Position numbers and translations under genes: made by a program. Positions 12,930 through 13,023 of a DNA stretch of 13,023 nt are shown in pieces (position 1 is the stretch's first letter; every line of letters starts with the position of its first letter). The stretch is from an uncultured Phascolarctobacterium sp. (GTDB lineage: Bacteria; Bacillota; Negativicutes; Acidaminococcales; Acidaminococcaceae). The stretch lies in NCBI GenBank assembly GCA_937901335.1, contig CALCHC010000089.1, positions 1-13,023 on the forward strand. Reading direction: 5' to 3'. Below the pieces are notes generated by a model. That model made no database searches, had not been told where the DNA came from, and saw only the letters and a list, made by a program, of their open reading frames with translations.

Positions 12930-13023
12930 TCAATATTCTTCTTCACAACAGCTATGACAATCATGGTCACAGCAAGCGCAGTTCGGGAATACTCCCTCAT
13001 CGTAGTCTATGCCATTTTTGTCA
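12930..13023 (-). CDS. Unidentified protein, C-terminal end only, Cys/His-rich tail
   Basis: The last 30 codons of a minus-strand reading frame entering from beyond the window end. The visible end is PNCACCDHDCHSCCEEEY followed by TGA, with six cysteines and two histidines in 13 residues. The reading is supported by the absence of stops up to the window edge and by the terminator that begins just after the stop. Such tails occur in metal-handling or metal-storage proteins, but I do not recognise the family, and no function can be given from 30 residues. Confidence 0.6.
   Translation of the reverse strand, partial: DKNGIDYDEGVFPNCACCDHDCHSCCEEEY

Noticed and set aside
12941..12968. Resemblance of acagctatgac...atcatggtcacagc to the M13 reverse/lacZ vector region
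   Set aside because: The match is short and interrupted, and the stretch reads through as the Cys-rich coding end; there is no other vector-like sequence.

Overview
This window looks like a core-genome segment of a low-GC Firmicute. Gene order and SigH, YacL, Mini-III and Rae1/YacP fit this group. A Negativicutes/Phascolarctobacterium-like or clostridial relative is my best guess, and it is an inference. Every gene I support lies on the minus strand, so transcription runs from high to low coordinates. No mobile element, CRISPR array, rRNA or integrated phage is visible.

Layout in the direction of transcription. (1) 13023-12930: the last 30 codons of an unidentified gene with a Cys/His-rich tail, followed by a terminator. 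(2) 12764-12282: carD, behind two tandem sigma-A promoters, with a terminator that starts inside its own last codons. (3) 12130-3512: a long 'information processing' operon: yacL (PIN/TRAM), ispD, ispF, gltX, cysS, mrnC, thyX, rlmB, yacP/rae1, sigH. Most junctions are 2-25 bp gaps or overlaps. An internal promoter precedes gltX, and a strong terminator follows sigH. This is the Bacillus yacL-sigH block with carD upstream instead of disA, no cysE between gltX and cysS, and thyX added between mrnC and rlmB. (4) 3329-1757: a small BrxF-like P-loop NTPase gene immediately followed by a 6-phosphofructokinase gene, then a terminator. (5) 1599-796: uppP with its own promoter. (6) 718-192: five tRNA genes, first Thr(TGT) with its own promoter and terminator, then Tyr(GTA), fMet(CAT), Thr(GGT) and Met(CAT) from one strong promoter to a terminator. 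(7) 41-1: the first codons of tuf (EF-Tu).

The window links translation factors (EF-Tu, tRNAs, GluRS, CysRS), rRNA and mRNA maturation (RlmB, Mini-III, Rae1) and isoprenoid supply for undecaprenyl phosphate (IspD, IspF). UppP, in a neighbouring unit, regenerates that same lipid carrier.

The most interesting signals are two very good matches to the sigma-H promoter consensus, one upstream of tuf and one upstream of the brxF-like/pfkA pair. Both lie near sigH itself and suggest a SigH regulon unlike the textbook one. Others are the orphan BrxF-like ATPase with no BREX genes, the tRNA order before tuf that parallels the E. coli tufB operon, a CsoR-like GC-tract pseudo-palindrome inside the distal carD promoter next to a Cys-rich gene end, and a phosphofructokinase with the mixed Gly/Lys active-site signature. 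I do not see a complete undescribed defence or mobile system.
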